Shown: positions 54,723 to 63,623 of the stretch, in pieces
Layout of the letters: each line of letters opens with the position of its first letter
How positions within the stretch are numbered: position 1 is the stretch's first letter
Source: Promicromonospora umidemergens
GTDB lineage: Bacteria > Actinomycetota > Actinomycetes > Actinomycetales > Cellulomonadaceae
Direction: 5' to 3'
Assembly (NCBI RefSeq): GCF_024171995.1
Contig: NZ_JAMTCT010000001.1
Coordinates: 248,001 to 312,000 of the forward strand
DNA: 64,000 nt
Notes under the pieces: generated by a model
What the model was told of the DNA's origin: nothing
The model's database searches: none
The model's input: only the letters and a program-made list of their open reading frames with translations
Translations under genes and position numbers: made by a program

Positions 54723-55216
54723 GCCGAACCGCAAGTTACGAGTCCTTCGCGACCCCTGCCGGTGCCGAACCGCAAGTTACGAGTCACCAGTGGGGCCGAG
54801 CCGCAACAGGCAGGTCCATTGGGGGCTCGGCAGACTCGCAACCTTCGGTTGGAGTGATCGGCTGACACGCAAGTTGCGGTTCGTCGCTGCAGGTCGGTTG
54901 ATGAGACGTCTTGGTTGCGGTTCGACACCGCCAGTAGGCCGTCACGGCGGCCAACGTGTCGAGCCGCGAGTTGCGCGCCCGCCGTGGCTGGCGTCGCCGT
55001 CGGGCCGCAGACGCCGAACCGCATGTTACGAGTCCGTCGCGGCCAACGTCGGCGTCGAACCGCATGTTACGAGTCCATCGCGGCCGACATCGGTGCCGAA
55101 CCGCAAGTTACGAGTCGCCAATGGAGCCGAACCGCGACGGGAACGTTCATCGGACCCTGAGTGGACGCGTAACTTTCGGGTCGGCGACCATGCGGACGTT
55201 GAACCTGCGGTTCGGC
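54723..55216. repeat. Structured array of a 22-bp repeat in both orientations
   Basis: Exact or near-exact copies beginning GCCGAACCGCAAGTTACG occur directly at 54723, 54764, 55013, 55054 and 55095 (a degenerate one at 54958), at a 41-bp spacing within each cluster. Inverted copies sit at about 54834, 54864, 54905, 55164 and 55195. Each cluster shows direct copies, a conserved spacer (CCAGTGG/CCAATGG, then GCCGA.CCGC) and inverted copies, like two units of one larger inverted-repeat element. It fills the gap between malG and the convergent dgt. Confidence 0.85.
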
Positions 55217-55305
55217 GCGCGGAACCGCGATCCGTCCCACCGCCCGAGCCCCCCGACCTTGCCAGAGCCCCCGACCCGGCCCGGCCCAGCACGACCTTCC
55301 GGACA

Positions 55306-56604
55306 TCACACCGAGGAGCCCGGCGTGACCAGACGGCGGTGCAGCGCCTGCGCCGACAGGTCCGTGAGCGACGCGACCTGGTCGACGACGACGCGCAGGC
55401 GGCCGGCGTCGTCGGCCGCTGCCCGCCAGTCCGCGGCGAACGGCGTCTCCAGCTCGTCGGGGGCACGGTCGGCGAGCACGCCGACCAGCTCGGCCAGGAT
55501 CTCCCGCTCCCGCAGGTAGCGGGGCTCCTGGCCGCGCGGCGCCATGACGTAGGCGACGGCGATGCCCTTGAGCGCGAGGATCTCGTGCTCGGTCTCGGCG
55601 GGCACCACGAGCCGGGCGGCGTAGCGGGTGAGGTCGCCCTCGCCGAACTCGGCTCGCGTCGCGCTGATCGCCGAGCCGATGAACCGGCCGATGAGCTGGC
55701 TCGTCATGTCCTTGAGCGAGGCGAGGGACCTGCGTGAGCCGTCGAAGGCCCGGACCAGGTGCCCGACGCCGCGCAGGTAGTCCTGCAGCCGCCCGATGGC
55801 CGCGTCGATGGCGTCCTCGGTGTACCACTCGCCGTACCAGGCGCGCACGTACGCGGCTACCCGCGCCCGCTCCTCGGCGTCCGCCATGAGGTCCAGGTCG
55901 ATACGGCCGGCCACCACGCCGTCCTCGACGTCGTGCACCGAGTAGCTGATGTCGTCGGCGAGGTCCATGACCTGGGCCTCGAGGCACTTCACGCCGTCCG
56001 GCGCGTCCTGGCGGAGCCACGTGAAGACGGGGAGGTCGTCGGCGTAGACGCCGAACTTGCGGCTCGCCGTGCCGTCCGGTCGTGCGGGGCCGGCCCCGTA
56101 GGCCCAGGGGTACTTGACGCTCGCGTCGAGGCTCGCGCGGGTGAGGTTGAGGCCGGCGGGGGTGTCGTCGTCGGCGAGGACCTTCGGCTCGAGCCGGGTC
56201 AGCAGGCGCAGGGTCTGCGCGTTGCCCTCGAAGCCGCCGATCGGCTCGGCGATCTCGGCGAGCGCCGTCTCGCCGTTGTGCCCGAAGGGCGGGTGCCCGA
56301 GGTCGTGGGTGAGGCATGCGGTGTCGACCACGTCGGGGTCGCAGCCCAGGGAGCGGCCCATGCCGCGACCCACCTGCGCGACCTCGAGGGAGTGGGTCAG
56401 CCGGGTGCGCACGAAGTCGTCGTGCCCCGCGCCGAGCACCTGGGTCTTGGCGCCGAGGCGCCGCAGCGCGGAGGAGTGCACCACGCGGCCCCTGTCGCGT
56501 TCGAAGGGGGTACGGGCCTCGGACTTGGGCGGTTCGGACACCCAGCGCTCGACGTCCTGCGCGCTGTACGACGGCGGGATGCTCTTCCCGAGGGCTTGCT
56601 CCAC
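55306..56604 (-). CDS. dgt: Deoxyguanosinetriphosphate triphosphohydrolase-like HD protein
   Basis: 432 residues of the HD superfamily. RTRLTHSLEVAQVGRGMG (first His), CLTHDLGHPPFGHNGE (HD metal pair) and DLADDISYSVHDVEDG (last Asp) form the metal site. Removes triphosphate from dNTPs and so influences DNA precursor pools. GTG start. Its neighbour dnaG is close by, as in mycobacteria, but three small genes lie between them here. Confidence 0.95.
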   Translation of the reverse strand: MEQALGKSIPPSYSAQDVERWVSEPPKSEARTPFERDRGRVVHSSALRRLGAKTQVLGAGHDDFVRTRLTHSLEVAQVGRGMGRSLGCDPDVVDTACLTHDLGHPPFGHNGETALAEIAEPIGGFEGNAQTLRLLTRLEPKVLADDDTPAGLNLTRASLDASVKYPWAYGAGPARPDGTASRKFGVYADDLPVFTWLRQDAPDGVKCLEAQVMDLADDISYSVHDVEDGVVAGRIDLDLMADAEERARVAAYVRAWYGEWYTEDAIDAAIGRLQDYLRGVGHLVRAFDGSRRSLASLKDMTSQLIGRFIGSAISATRAEFGEGDLTRYAARLVVPAETEHEILALKGIAVAYVMAPRGQEPRYLREREILAELVGVLADRAPDELETPFAADWRAAADDAGRLRVVVDQVASLTDLSAQALHRRLVTPGSSV

Positions 56605-56683
56605 GCCACCACTCTAGCCACGCGGGTCGACATCCCCGGAATCCGGCCCCGCTGCCGCTCGTCTGCCGGCCGTCGGACGTGGT

Positions 56684-56718
56684 CGGCGGAGGCAGGTGCT
56701 CGGCCACTGCCTCCGCCG
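56684..56718. terminator. Hairpin downstream of the DUF4236 gene
   Basis: CGGCGGAGGCAG (56684-56695) and its complement (56707-56718), 11-nt loop, ending 8 bp beyond the stop codon of the small leftward gene. Confidence 0.65.
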
Positions 56719-56726
56719 CGGCGGTC

Positions 56727-56900
56727 CTACTTGTTGTTGCTGTACCAGCTCAGGCCACCGGGAAGGTTGATCGAGTGCTTCTTGGTCCGGGAGTTCCAGG
56801 TCCAGGGACCGATCTTGAAGCTCATGGACGACAAACCCTTCTGGGTGATGTTGAACTTGAGCGGGCCGAGCGACAGCCTCTTGCGATACCGGATTCCCAT
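56727..56900 (-). CDS. Small DUF4236 protein
   Basis: 57 residues starting MGIRYRKRLSLGPLKFNITQKG, the DUF4236 pattern (MGFRFRKSIKLGPG...LNxSKxG), with a further SFKIGPWTWNSRTKKHSINLPG block. Predicted to be a small beta-rich protein; function unknown. ATG with GGAGGAAAG upstream. Alone, with a terminator-like hairpin downstream. Confidence 0.8.
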   Translation of the reverse strand: MGIRYRKRLSLGPLKFNITQKGLSSMSFKIGPWTWNSRTKKHSINLPGGLSWYSNNK

Positions 56901-57022
56901 GTTCCTGACTTTCCTCCTCGGGTCGGGGCAAAGCGTACCGAACTGCACGAGCCCGGCAAACCGCTCCCCGCCCGGAAGCTGACCGCAGCAGTCGTCCCGA
57001 CACGGTCAACGGGGCGGTCCGG

Positions 57023-57475
57023 TCAGTCGCGGTCCGCTACCCAGGCGTCGCTCGCCTGCTGGACGGCCTCCGGCGTCACCGAGTCGGCGACCGTGACGAA
57101 GTACCAGCGGTGGCCGAAGGGGCAGCGGACGGCGGCCTGCCGGAACCCCTCGAACCAGTCGGCCGGCTCGGCCAGGCTGGTCGCGCCGGCGCCCAGCGCG
57201 CGAGCGTAGGCGGCGTCGGTGTCCTCGACCGGGATCGTGAAGCTCGCGTGCGTGGGCGCGCCGGGCTCCGGGGCGACCGAGTCCGGCGGGAACGCACCGG
57301 CGACGGTGAACGTCGACTCGCCCGCGGTGGACCGCAGGACCAGGTCGGAGTGGATCACCGCGTCGCCGGCGGTGACGACGGAGAGCGTCTCCGCGCCGAG
57401 CGCAGCCTCGTAGAAGGCGATGGCCGCGCGGGCGTCGCGCACGGAGATGTTCGGGTGCAGGGCTGAGTTCTTCAT
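57023..57475 (-). CDS. VOC/PhnB-like glyoxalase-fold protein
   Basis: 150 residues with two beta-alpha-beta-beta-beta units: ISVRDARAAIAFYEAALGAE opens the first, HASFTIPVEDTDAAYARALGAGAT the second, ending with DWFEGFRQAAVRCPFGHRWYFVT. Matches the PhnB-like subfamily with no defined substrate. Divergent from the AraC-family gene across 43 bp, so the latter may regulate it. Confidence 0.85.
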   Translation of the reverse strand: MKNSALHPNISVRDARAAIAFYEAALGAETLSVVTAGDAVIHSDLVLRSTAGESTFTVAGAFPPDSVAPEPGAPTHASFTIPVEDTDAAYARALGAGATSLAEPADWFEGFRQAAVRCPFGHRWYFVTVADSVTPEAVQQASDAWVADRD

Positions 57476-57518
57476 GTCGTCGATGCTCGCGCAGCCCGGT
57501 TGTGCCAGTCTTGGAGAT

Positions 57519-58415
57519 ATGCGACAGGTGTTCGACGCCGACAATGCGGTCACGCAGGCGCTCGAGTCCGGGCCCACGCTCGGCATCGTGAACCCCGCGC
57601 GGGCGCGCGACGGGTTCACCCTCGCGCGCGTCCAGCCCGCGCCGGACCTCGCCGACGTCGTGGACTGGCACTGGGTGATCACCTGGGACCTGCCGCCGGG
57701 CGGCACGTTCACGCAGACCGTGGTGCCGCACCCCGTCGGCCAGGTCGTGGCGGAGCACACGGGTTTCCTCGCCTACGCGATGCCCGCCGGGCCGTCCGAC
57801 GAGCGCACGCTCGCCGGGTCCGGCGCGGTGGTCGGCACCAAGCTGCGCCCGGGCGGGTACCGGGTCCTGCTCGGGCTCACGCACCCGGGAGAGCGCGGCG
57901 CCGTCGGCCCGGCGGACCTTCTCGGGCTGGCTGCGGGGAGCGCCGGCGCCGAGGCGCTGGCCCAGGCGGCGGCCGGCCGTCCCGTCGCCGCCGTCCGGAC
58001 CGTCACCCCGCTGCTCCGGGCCGCCGCGGAGCGGGCCAGGACACCGCGCTCCACGGCCGCGCTGGCCGGCCTCCGCGAAGCGTTCGCGACGATCGCCGAC
58101 GCAGTACCCGGCACCACGGTCGCGGCGCTCGCCGCCCGGCTCGGCACGACGCCGCGCTCGCTGCAGCGACTGTTCGCCGACTGGGTGGGCGTGAGCCCCA
58201 AATGGGTGCTGCAGCGGCACCGGGTGCACCTCGCCGCCGAGATGCTGGGCCGCGACCCGGGGCTGGACCTGGCGGGGCTCGCGGCCGCCGTCGGCTACTA
58301 CGACCAGGCGCACTTCACGGGGGACTTCGTGCGGGCGGTGGGTGTCGCGCCGGGCGAGCACGCCCGGCGCTGCGGGGTGTGGACGGCGGCGTCGCAGCCC
58401 GGCACGCGAGCATAG
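57519..58415 (+). CDS. AraC-family regulator
   Basis: 298 residues. N-terminal cupin-like sensor domain (about 25-100, PPGGTFTQTVVPHPVGQVV) and C-terminal double HTH (about 195-290): TTVAALAARLGTTPRSLQRLFADWVGVSPKWVLQRHRV and LAGLAAAVGYYDQAHFTGDFVRAVGVAPGEHARR. GGAGAT before ATG. A near-palindrome (57490-57506, GCGCAGCCCGGTTGTGC) in the divergent gap may be its operator. Confidence 0.88.
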   Translation: MRQVFDADNAVTQALESGPTLGIVNPARARDGFTLARVQPAPDLADVVDWHWVITWDLPPGGTFTQTVVPHPVGQVVAEHTGFLAYAMPAGPSDERTLAGSGAVVGTKLRPGGYRVLLGLTHPGERGAVGPADLLGLAAGSAGAEALAQAAAGRPVAAVRTVTPLLRAAAERARTPRSTAALAGLREAFATIADAVPGTTVAALAARLGTTPRSLQRLFADWVGVSPKWVLQRHRVHLAAEMLGRDPGLDLAGLAAAVGYYDQAHFTGDFVRAVGVAPGEHARRCGVWTAASQPGTRA

Positions 58416-58425
58416 ACTTCCAGGC

Positions 58426-60390
58426 GTGGCCGGGCTGATCAGACGTGAGGATGTGGACCAGGTCCGCGAACGCGCGCGGATCGACGAGATCGTCTCGGCG
58501 CACGTGACCCTCAAGCCTGCCGGAGTGGGTGCGCTGGTGGGTCTGTGCCCCTTCCACGACGAGCGCAGCCCCAGCTTCAACGTGCGCCCGAGCGTCGGCC
58601 GCTACCACTGCTTCGGCTGCGGCGAGGGCGGCGACGTCATCGAGTTCATCATGAAGATGGACGGCCTGAGCTTCACCGAGGCCGTCGAGTACCTCGCGGG
58701 CAAGACGGGCGTGCAGCTGCGCTACGAGGAGGGCGGCAACGCCCGTCCCCGCGAGGAGCCCGGCAAGCGGCAGCGCCTGCTGGAGGCCAACCGGGTGGCC
58801 GCCGAGTTCTACGCGGAGCAGCTCATGGGCCCAGGGGCCGCCGCGGCGCGGACGTTCCTCGCCGAGCGCAGCTTCGACCGGTCCGACGCCGAGCACTTCG
58901 GCGTCGGCTTCGCGCCCAAGGGCTGGGACGCGCTGCAGCGCCACCTCCAGGGCCGGGGCTTCACCCAGCCGGAGCTCGTCGCCAGCGGGCTGATGTCGCA
59001 GGGCCAGCGCGGCATCTACGACCGGTTCCGCGGCCGGGTCATCTGGCCCATCCGGGACGTGACGGGGGCCGTGATCGGCTTCGGTGCGCGCCGCCTGTTC
59101 GAGGACGACCAGGGCCCCAAGTACCTCAACACCCCCGAGACCAGCCTCTACAAGAAGTCGCACGTGCTGTACGGGATCGACCTCGCCAAGCGGGAGATCG
59201 CCAAGGGCAAGCGCGTGGTGGTGGTCGAGGGGTACACGGACGTCATGGCCGCGCACCTGTCCGGTGTCACGACGGCGGTGGCCACGTGCGGCACGGCCTT
59301 CGGCGGCGACCACGCCAAGGTGGTGCGCCGCCTGCTCGGCGACACGACCGCCGGTGGTGGCCTGCAGCTGACGTCCGGCGGGACCGTGGGCGGCGAGATC
59401 ATCTTCACGTTCGACGGCGACGCGGCCGGGCAGAAGGCAGCCGAGCGTGCCTACGGTGAGGATCAGCGGTTCTTCGCGCAGACCTACGTGGCTGTCGCCG
59501 ACGGCGGCATGGATCCGTGCGACCTGCGCATGGCCAACGGCCCTGAGGCCGTGCGCGCGCTGGTCGACGGCCGCAAGCCGCTGTTCGCCTTCGTCATCCA
59601 GGCCAAGATCAGACAGTTCGACCTGAACACCGTGGAGGGCCGGGTCTCCGCCGTGCGGGCCGCGGCACCGGAGATCGTGGGGATCCGGGACCGCAGCCAG
59701 CGCGACGGCTACATGCGCGAGGTCGCCGGATGGATCGGCACGGAGATCGACGAGGTGCGGCGGGAGGTCGGCCGTGCGGCGTCGACACCGTCGCTGCGTC
59801 GCGCGCCCGACCGGGCCGGCGGCGATCGGCAGTCCGGCGCCGCGGCGTCGTCCGCCGGGAGCGGGCCTGCGGCGGACGGCTCGCAGCCGGGTGCCGTTCC
59901 GCAGGTGTCCGCGCCCGACCTGCGCGACCCTGTGGCGCGTGCCGAGTGGCTCGCGCTCGTCGCGGTGCTCCAGTACCCGCAGCACGTACCGGTGTCGTTC
60001 GACGACCTGGGCGAGGAGGCGTTCGTCGTGCCCGCGTGGCAGGCCGTGCACACCGCGATCCGGGCTGCCGGGGGTGTGACGGCCGGACGCGAGATCTCCA
60101 CGGCGCTGTGGGTCGCCGCCGTGCTGGAACAGGCGCCAGAGGCGGTGGCGGGCCTGGTCACGCAGCTGGCGGTGGCGGACCTCCCGGAGGACCGGGAGTC
60201 CGCGATCGGTGCGGTGGTCGAGGGCGTGGTGCGGAACGTCGTCGACCACGTCCTGGGCCGCCGGGTAGCCGACGCAAAGAGCCGCTTGCGCCGGCTGGAC
60301 CCGGACACCGAGGCCTACCAGACGGCGTTCGCCGACCTCCTGACGATCGAGGCCCGACGCCGCACCCTCCGGGAGAGCACGAACGACTAG
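58426..60390 (+). CDS. dnaG: DNA primase
   Basis: 654 residues. Makes RNA primers for replication. N-terminal zinc-ribbon C-H-C-C (LCPFHDERSPSF, YHCFGCGEGGDV), catalytic TOPRIM core with VVVVEGYTDVMAAH and FTFDGDAAGQKAAERA, and a C-terminal helicase-interacting domain from about residue 470, preceded by a variable Ala/Ser-rich linker. GTG start. Its TAG overlaps the TAG of the convergent flavoprotein gene (CTAG). Confidence 0.97.
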   Translation: MAGLIRREDVDQVRERARIDEIVSAHVTLKPAGVGALVGLCPFHDERSPSFNVRPSVGRYHCFGCGEGGDVIEFIMKMDGLSFTEAVEYLAGKTGVQLRYEEGGNARPREEPGKRQRLLEANRVAAEFYAEQLMGPGAAAARTFLAERSFDRSDAEHFGVGFAPKGWDALQRHLQGRGFTQPELVASGLMSQGQRGIYDRFRGRVIWPIRDVTGAVIGFGARRLFEDDQGPKYLNTPETSLYKKSHVLYGIDLAKREIAKGKRVVVVEGYTDVMAAHLSGVTTAVATCGTAFGGDHAKVVRRLLGDTTAGGGLQLTSGGTVGGEIIFTFDGDAAGQKAAERAYGEDQRFFAQTYVAVADGGMDPCDLRMANGPEAVRALVDGRKPLFAFVIQAKIRQFDLNTVEGRVSAVRAAAPEIVGIRDRSQRDGYMREVAGWIGTEIDEVRREVGRAASTPSLRRAPDRAGGDRQSGAAASSAGSGPAADGSQPGAVPQVSAPDLRDPVARAEWLALVAVLQYPQHVPVSFDDLGEEAFVVPAWQAVHTAIRAAGGVTAGREISTALWVAAVLEQAPEAVAGLVTQLAVADLPEDRESAIGAVVEGVVRNVVDHVLGRRVADAKSRLRRLDPDTEAYQTAFADLLTIEARRRTLRESTND

Positions 60391-61358
60391 CTCGGGGCCG
60401 GGTGGTCGCGGGCGAGCAGCTCGCCGTCGGCGGACCCCGCCGCCATCAGACCGGATGCCGCGGCCCACAGCACCGACGCCAGCGGCATCGGAGTCGCCGA
60501 CGTGTGGGCCATGTCGCCCGCCGCGAACACCCCTGGCACGCTCGTGCGGCCCATCGGGTCGACCTCGACGGCGCCCGACTCCTGCATCCTCAGGCCGAGC
60601 TGCGCCGCGAACGGGGCGCGCTGGGCGAACTCGGACGCCACGAAGATGCCGCCCACCTCGTCGGAGGGGCCCTCGGCGAAGGACACGGTGGCACCGGCGG
60701 CGCTGCGGTTCAGCTCCTTGACGGGTTCCGGCCGGACGGCGACGCCCGCGGCGTCGAGCTGCGCGCGGAGGCCCGGTTCCAGCTCTGCGCCGTCGGTCAG
60801 GACGGTGAGGCGGCTCGCGATGCGCTCCAGCAGGAACGCGACCCGGGCCACGTGCGGCCCGTTGCCGAGCACCGCGACGTGCTCGCCGCTCAGCTCGTGC
60901 CCGTGGCAGTACGGACAGACGGCGGCGACCGTGCCGAACAGCGGCGCGAGGCCGGGGATCGCGGGGAGCGTGTCCCGGAGCCCCGTCGCGAGCAGCACCG
61001 TGCGGGTGGCGAGCGACTCGGGACCGTCGGCGCCCTCGGCGCTCGGCTCGGCACCCAGCTCGACCCGGAACCCGTCGCCGTCCGGCACGACGGCGGTCGC
61101 GGCCGCCTCGCGAACCGTCACCGTCGCGTAGGCGGCCAGCTCGGCGCGGGCGACGGCGCGGAACTCGGCCGGCGGCGTGCCGTCCCGCGTCACGAAGTTG
61201 TGCAGGTGCTCGGCGGGCGCGTTGCGGTACTCGCCGGAGTCGAGCAGCAGGACGCGCCGGTGCATGCGGCCGAGCGTGAGCGCGGCCTGCAGCCCGGCGG
61301 GGCCACCGCCGATCACCACGGCGTCGTAAGGGCTGGTCGAGGGGTCTGGTGCGGACAT
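60387..61358 (-). CDS. Thioredoxin-reductase-like FAD/NAD(P) oxidoreductase
   Basis: 323 residues. FAD motif GGGPAGLQAALTLGR (about 18-32), redox pair CPYC in VCPYCHGHELSG (about 145-148), NAD(P) fold VAVLGNGPHVAR (about 161), and GVFAAGDMAHTS at the C-terminus. Cys-Pro-Tyr-Cys with following HGHE is typical of the TrxR-like group found next to regulators and resistance genes. Partner redox protein unknown. Leftward, partly sharing a stop codon with dnaG. Confidence 0.88.
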   Translation of the reverse strand: MSAPDPSTSPYDAVVIGGGPAGLQAALTLGRMHRRVLLLDSGEYRNAPAEHLHNFVTRDGTPPAEFRAVARAELAAYATVTVREAAATAVVPDGDGFRVELGAEPSAEGADGPESLATRTVLLATGLRDTLPAIPGLAPLFGTVAAVCPYCHGHELSGEHVAVLGNGPHVARVAFLLERIASRLTVLTDGAELEPGLRAQLDAAGVAVRPEPVKELNRSAAGATVSFAEGPSDEVGGIFVASEFAQRAPFAAQLGLRMQESGAVEVDPMGRTSVPGVFAAGDMAHTSATPMPLASVLWAAASGLMAAGSADGELLARDHPAPS

Positions 61359-61426
61359 CGCTGGGCTCCGATTCCTGAGGCGTCGTGCGGTACCGCCCCA
61401 GCCTCCGACTTCAGGTCAACATGAAG

Positions 61427-62875
61427 TCAAGCCCGGGCCCCGACCGTGTCGCTCGGGTGGTCGCGGGGGAGCAGCAGCGCGGTCACGGTCAGCAGGGCGG
61501 CGCACGCGGTGACGCACCAGAACACCAGGTGCATGGCCTGGGCCAGGCCCGGCCCCTCGGGGGTGCCGTTCGGGCCCACCGTGGTCACGGCGTTCACCGC
61601 CGCGCCGAGCGCGGCCACGCCGACGGCCTGTCCGATCGACCGGGCGAACATGTTGGTGGCGGTCACCGCCCCGCGCTCACCCCACCCCACGCTGTGCTGC
61701 GCGGCCAGCAGCGTCGGCACGGAGACCATGCCCATGCCCAGGCCGATCACGAACACCGCCGCGGAGACGTGCCAGAACTGGGAGCCGGTGCCGAGACCGA
61801 GCGTGAGGAGCGATCCGGCCACGACGGTCCCGGCCCCGATGGCGCCGGTCCAGCGAAAGCCGATCGACAGGTACACCCGGCCCGACAGGGTGGACGCCAG
61901 CGGCCAGCCGACCATGAGGGAGGCCAGCGCGAACCCGGCCACGAGCGGTCCGGTGCCGAGCACACCCTGCGCGTAGATCGGCACGTAGGTGGTCAGGCCC
62001 AGCGTGATGACGCCGATCATCAGGGACGCGGCCGTGGACGCCCCGACCACCCGGCGGCGCAGGAGCCCCAGGTCGAAGATCGGGTGCGCGCTCCTGCGGG
62101 CCGACACCGTGAACGCCGCGAGAAGCACCGCCGAGGCGACGAAGATCCCGATCGACTGCCACGACGACCAGCCCCAGGCCGTGCCGCCCTCCAGCAGGCC
62201 CAGCACCAGGGCCGTGCTGCCTGCGGTCAGCAGGGCCGCGCCGAGGTAGTCGACCGGCTCCCGCTCGCCCTCGCGCTCCTTCTCGTGGAACCGGCGCCAG
62301 AGGACCACGGCGGCCACGGCGGCGATCGGCACGTTGACCCAGAAGATCCAGCGCCAGCTCACGAACTGGCTGAACACGCCACCCAGGGTCGGGCCGAGCA
62401 CGGAGGAGGCCGCCCACACGCTCGCGAGGTACCCCTGGATCTTGGCGCGCTCGGCGAGGGTGTAGATGTCGCCGGCGATGGTCATCGACATCGGCATGAT
62501 CGCGCCTGCGCCCAGGCCCTGCAGCACGCGGAACCAGATGAGCGCCGGCATGCTCCAGGCGACGGCGCACAGCACCGAGCCGAGCAGGAACAGCCCGATC
62601 CCCACCATCATCACGCGCTTGCGCCCGAACACGTCGGCCAGGCGCCCGTACAGGGGGACCGTCACCGCCTGCGCCAGCGTGTACGCGGAGAACAGCCACG
62701 GGACCTGCTCGAACGCGCCGAGCTCCCGCGCGACGGTGGTCGACGCCGTGGCGAGGATCGTGACGTCGAGGGCGACGAGCGCCGTGGAGAGCATCAGCGC
62801 GCCGAGGATCGGGCCGCGGTCGCCGCGCAGGCCGAGCCGTGCGTCGACGGCGGCGTCGGCGGGCTGCGCGGTCAT
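61427..62875 (-). CDS. MFS multidrug exporter, DHA2 (14-helix) family
   Basis: 482 residues with 14 hydrophobic segments. The motif A-like LADVFGRKRVMMVGIGLFL (about 75) and ALDVTILATASTTVA (motif D1 region) identify DHA2 drug/H+ antiporters. It lies 93 bp downstream of a MarR gene on the same strand and is probably controlled by it. AAGGATC precedes the ATG. Confidence 0.92.
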   Translation of the reverse strand: MTAQPADAAVDARLGLRGDRGPILGALMLSTALVALDVTILATASTTVARELGAFEQVPWLFSAYTLAQAVTVPLYGRLADVFGRKRVMMVGIGLFLLGSVLCAVAWSMPALIWFRVLQGLGAGAIMPMSMTIAGDIYTLAERAKIQGYLASVWAASSVLGPTLGGVFSQFVSWRWIFWVNVPIAAVAAVVLWRRFHEKEREGEREPVDYLGAALLTAGSTALVLGLLEGGTAWGWSSWQSIGIFVASAVLLAAFTVSARRSAHPIFDLGLLRRRVVGASTAASLMIGVITLGLTTYVPIYAQGVLGTGPLVAGFALASLMVGWPLASTLSGRVYLSIGFRWTGAIGAGTVVAGSLLTLGLGTGSQFWHVSAAVFVIGLGMGMVSVPTLLAAQHSVGWGERGAVTATNMFARSIGQAVGVAALGAAVNAVTTVGPNGTPEGPGLAQAMHLVFWCVTACAALLTVTALLLPRDHPSDTVGARA

Positions 62876-62968
62876 GTCAGGATCCTTCGGGTGTGCTGCA
62901 CGACACTTACAAAGTTGCCCGGGGCAGCGCCTATTCCCGGCGCCCGGTCGCAGCGCAGGGTCCCGGGG

Positions 62969-63520
62969 CTAGACCCGGCGATTGCCCGGCCAGCCTTCCG
63001 GGACGGGGCCACGGCCGCCGTCTGGCACCGAGTCGGCGAGGCGGCAGAGCGTGCCGGAGAACGCGTCGACGTCGGCGTCGTCGCCCCCGATGGCGTCCCG
63101 CAGCGTCCGGTCGAACGCGATCGCCGCGGACTTGAGCCTGCGATACAGCACCTCTCCCGCTTCCGTCACCTCGATGCGCTGCACCCGGCGATTCGACTCC
63201 TCCCGGGTGCGCAGGACCAGCCCCCGGTCCTCCATGCCGCGCAGGTGGTGCGTCAGGGTCGCCTCCCGGATGCCGACGGCGCCGGCGAGCTCGCGCTGGG
63301 TGGCCGGCGTGCCCTGGTGCAGGGCGAGCAGGATGTGCCAGACCTGCCAGCTCCCGCCCTCCTCCGTCAGCAGCGCGTCGAACGAGCGCATCACCCGCTG
63401 CACCGAGTGCCACAACGTGACCGCCACCGGCACGGGACCGTGCTGGCCCGCATCGCCTCCCGGCCCCGCTCCAGGGTCGCTGCCGGCTGGTTCGCCGCTG
63501 GGCCGCTCGCGTGGTCGCAT
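62969..63520 (-). CDS. MarR-family regulator
   Basis: 183 residues. Winged helix (about 60-140) LLALHQGTPATQRELAGAVGIREATLTHHLRGMEDRGLVLRTREESNRRVQRIEVTEAGE. Likely regulates the downstream MFS exporter and possibly the divergent FAD oxidoreductase gene that starts at 63624. Probable operator positions were not resolved; an ACTTACAAAGT element lies at 62906-62916 before the MFS gene. Confidence 0.88.
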   Translation of the reverse strand: MRPRERPSGEPAGSDPGAGPGGDAGQHGPVPVAVTLWHSVQRVMRSFDALLTEEGGSWQVWHILLALHQGTPATQRELAGAVGIREATLTHHLRGMEDRGLVLRTREESNRRVQRIEVTEAGEVLYRRLKSAAIAFDRTLRDAIGGDDADVDAFSGTLCRLADSVPDGGRGPVPEGWPGNRRV

Positions 63521-63623
63521 GAGCGCAGACTAATTCGAACCTCGCCGAAATGCATTGACGCCTAATCCTTAGATCCCTAACGTTGTCGGTGCAAGGTTCG
63601 CGCACCCCACGAGGAGACCTGAG

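Noticed and set aside
54723-55116. CRISPR-like look of regularly spaced 22-bp repeats
   Set aside because: Spacers are only 19 bp and similar to each other, copies also occur inverted, and no cas genes are visible.
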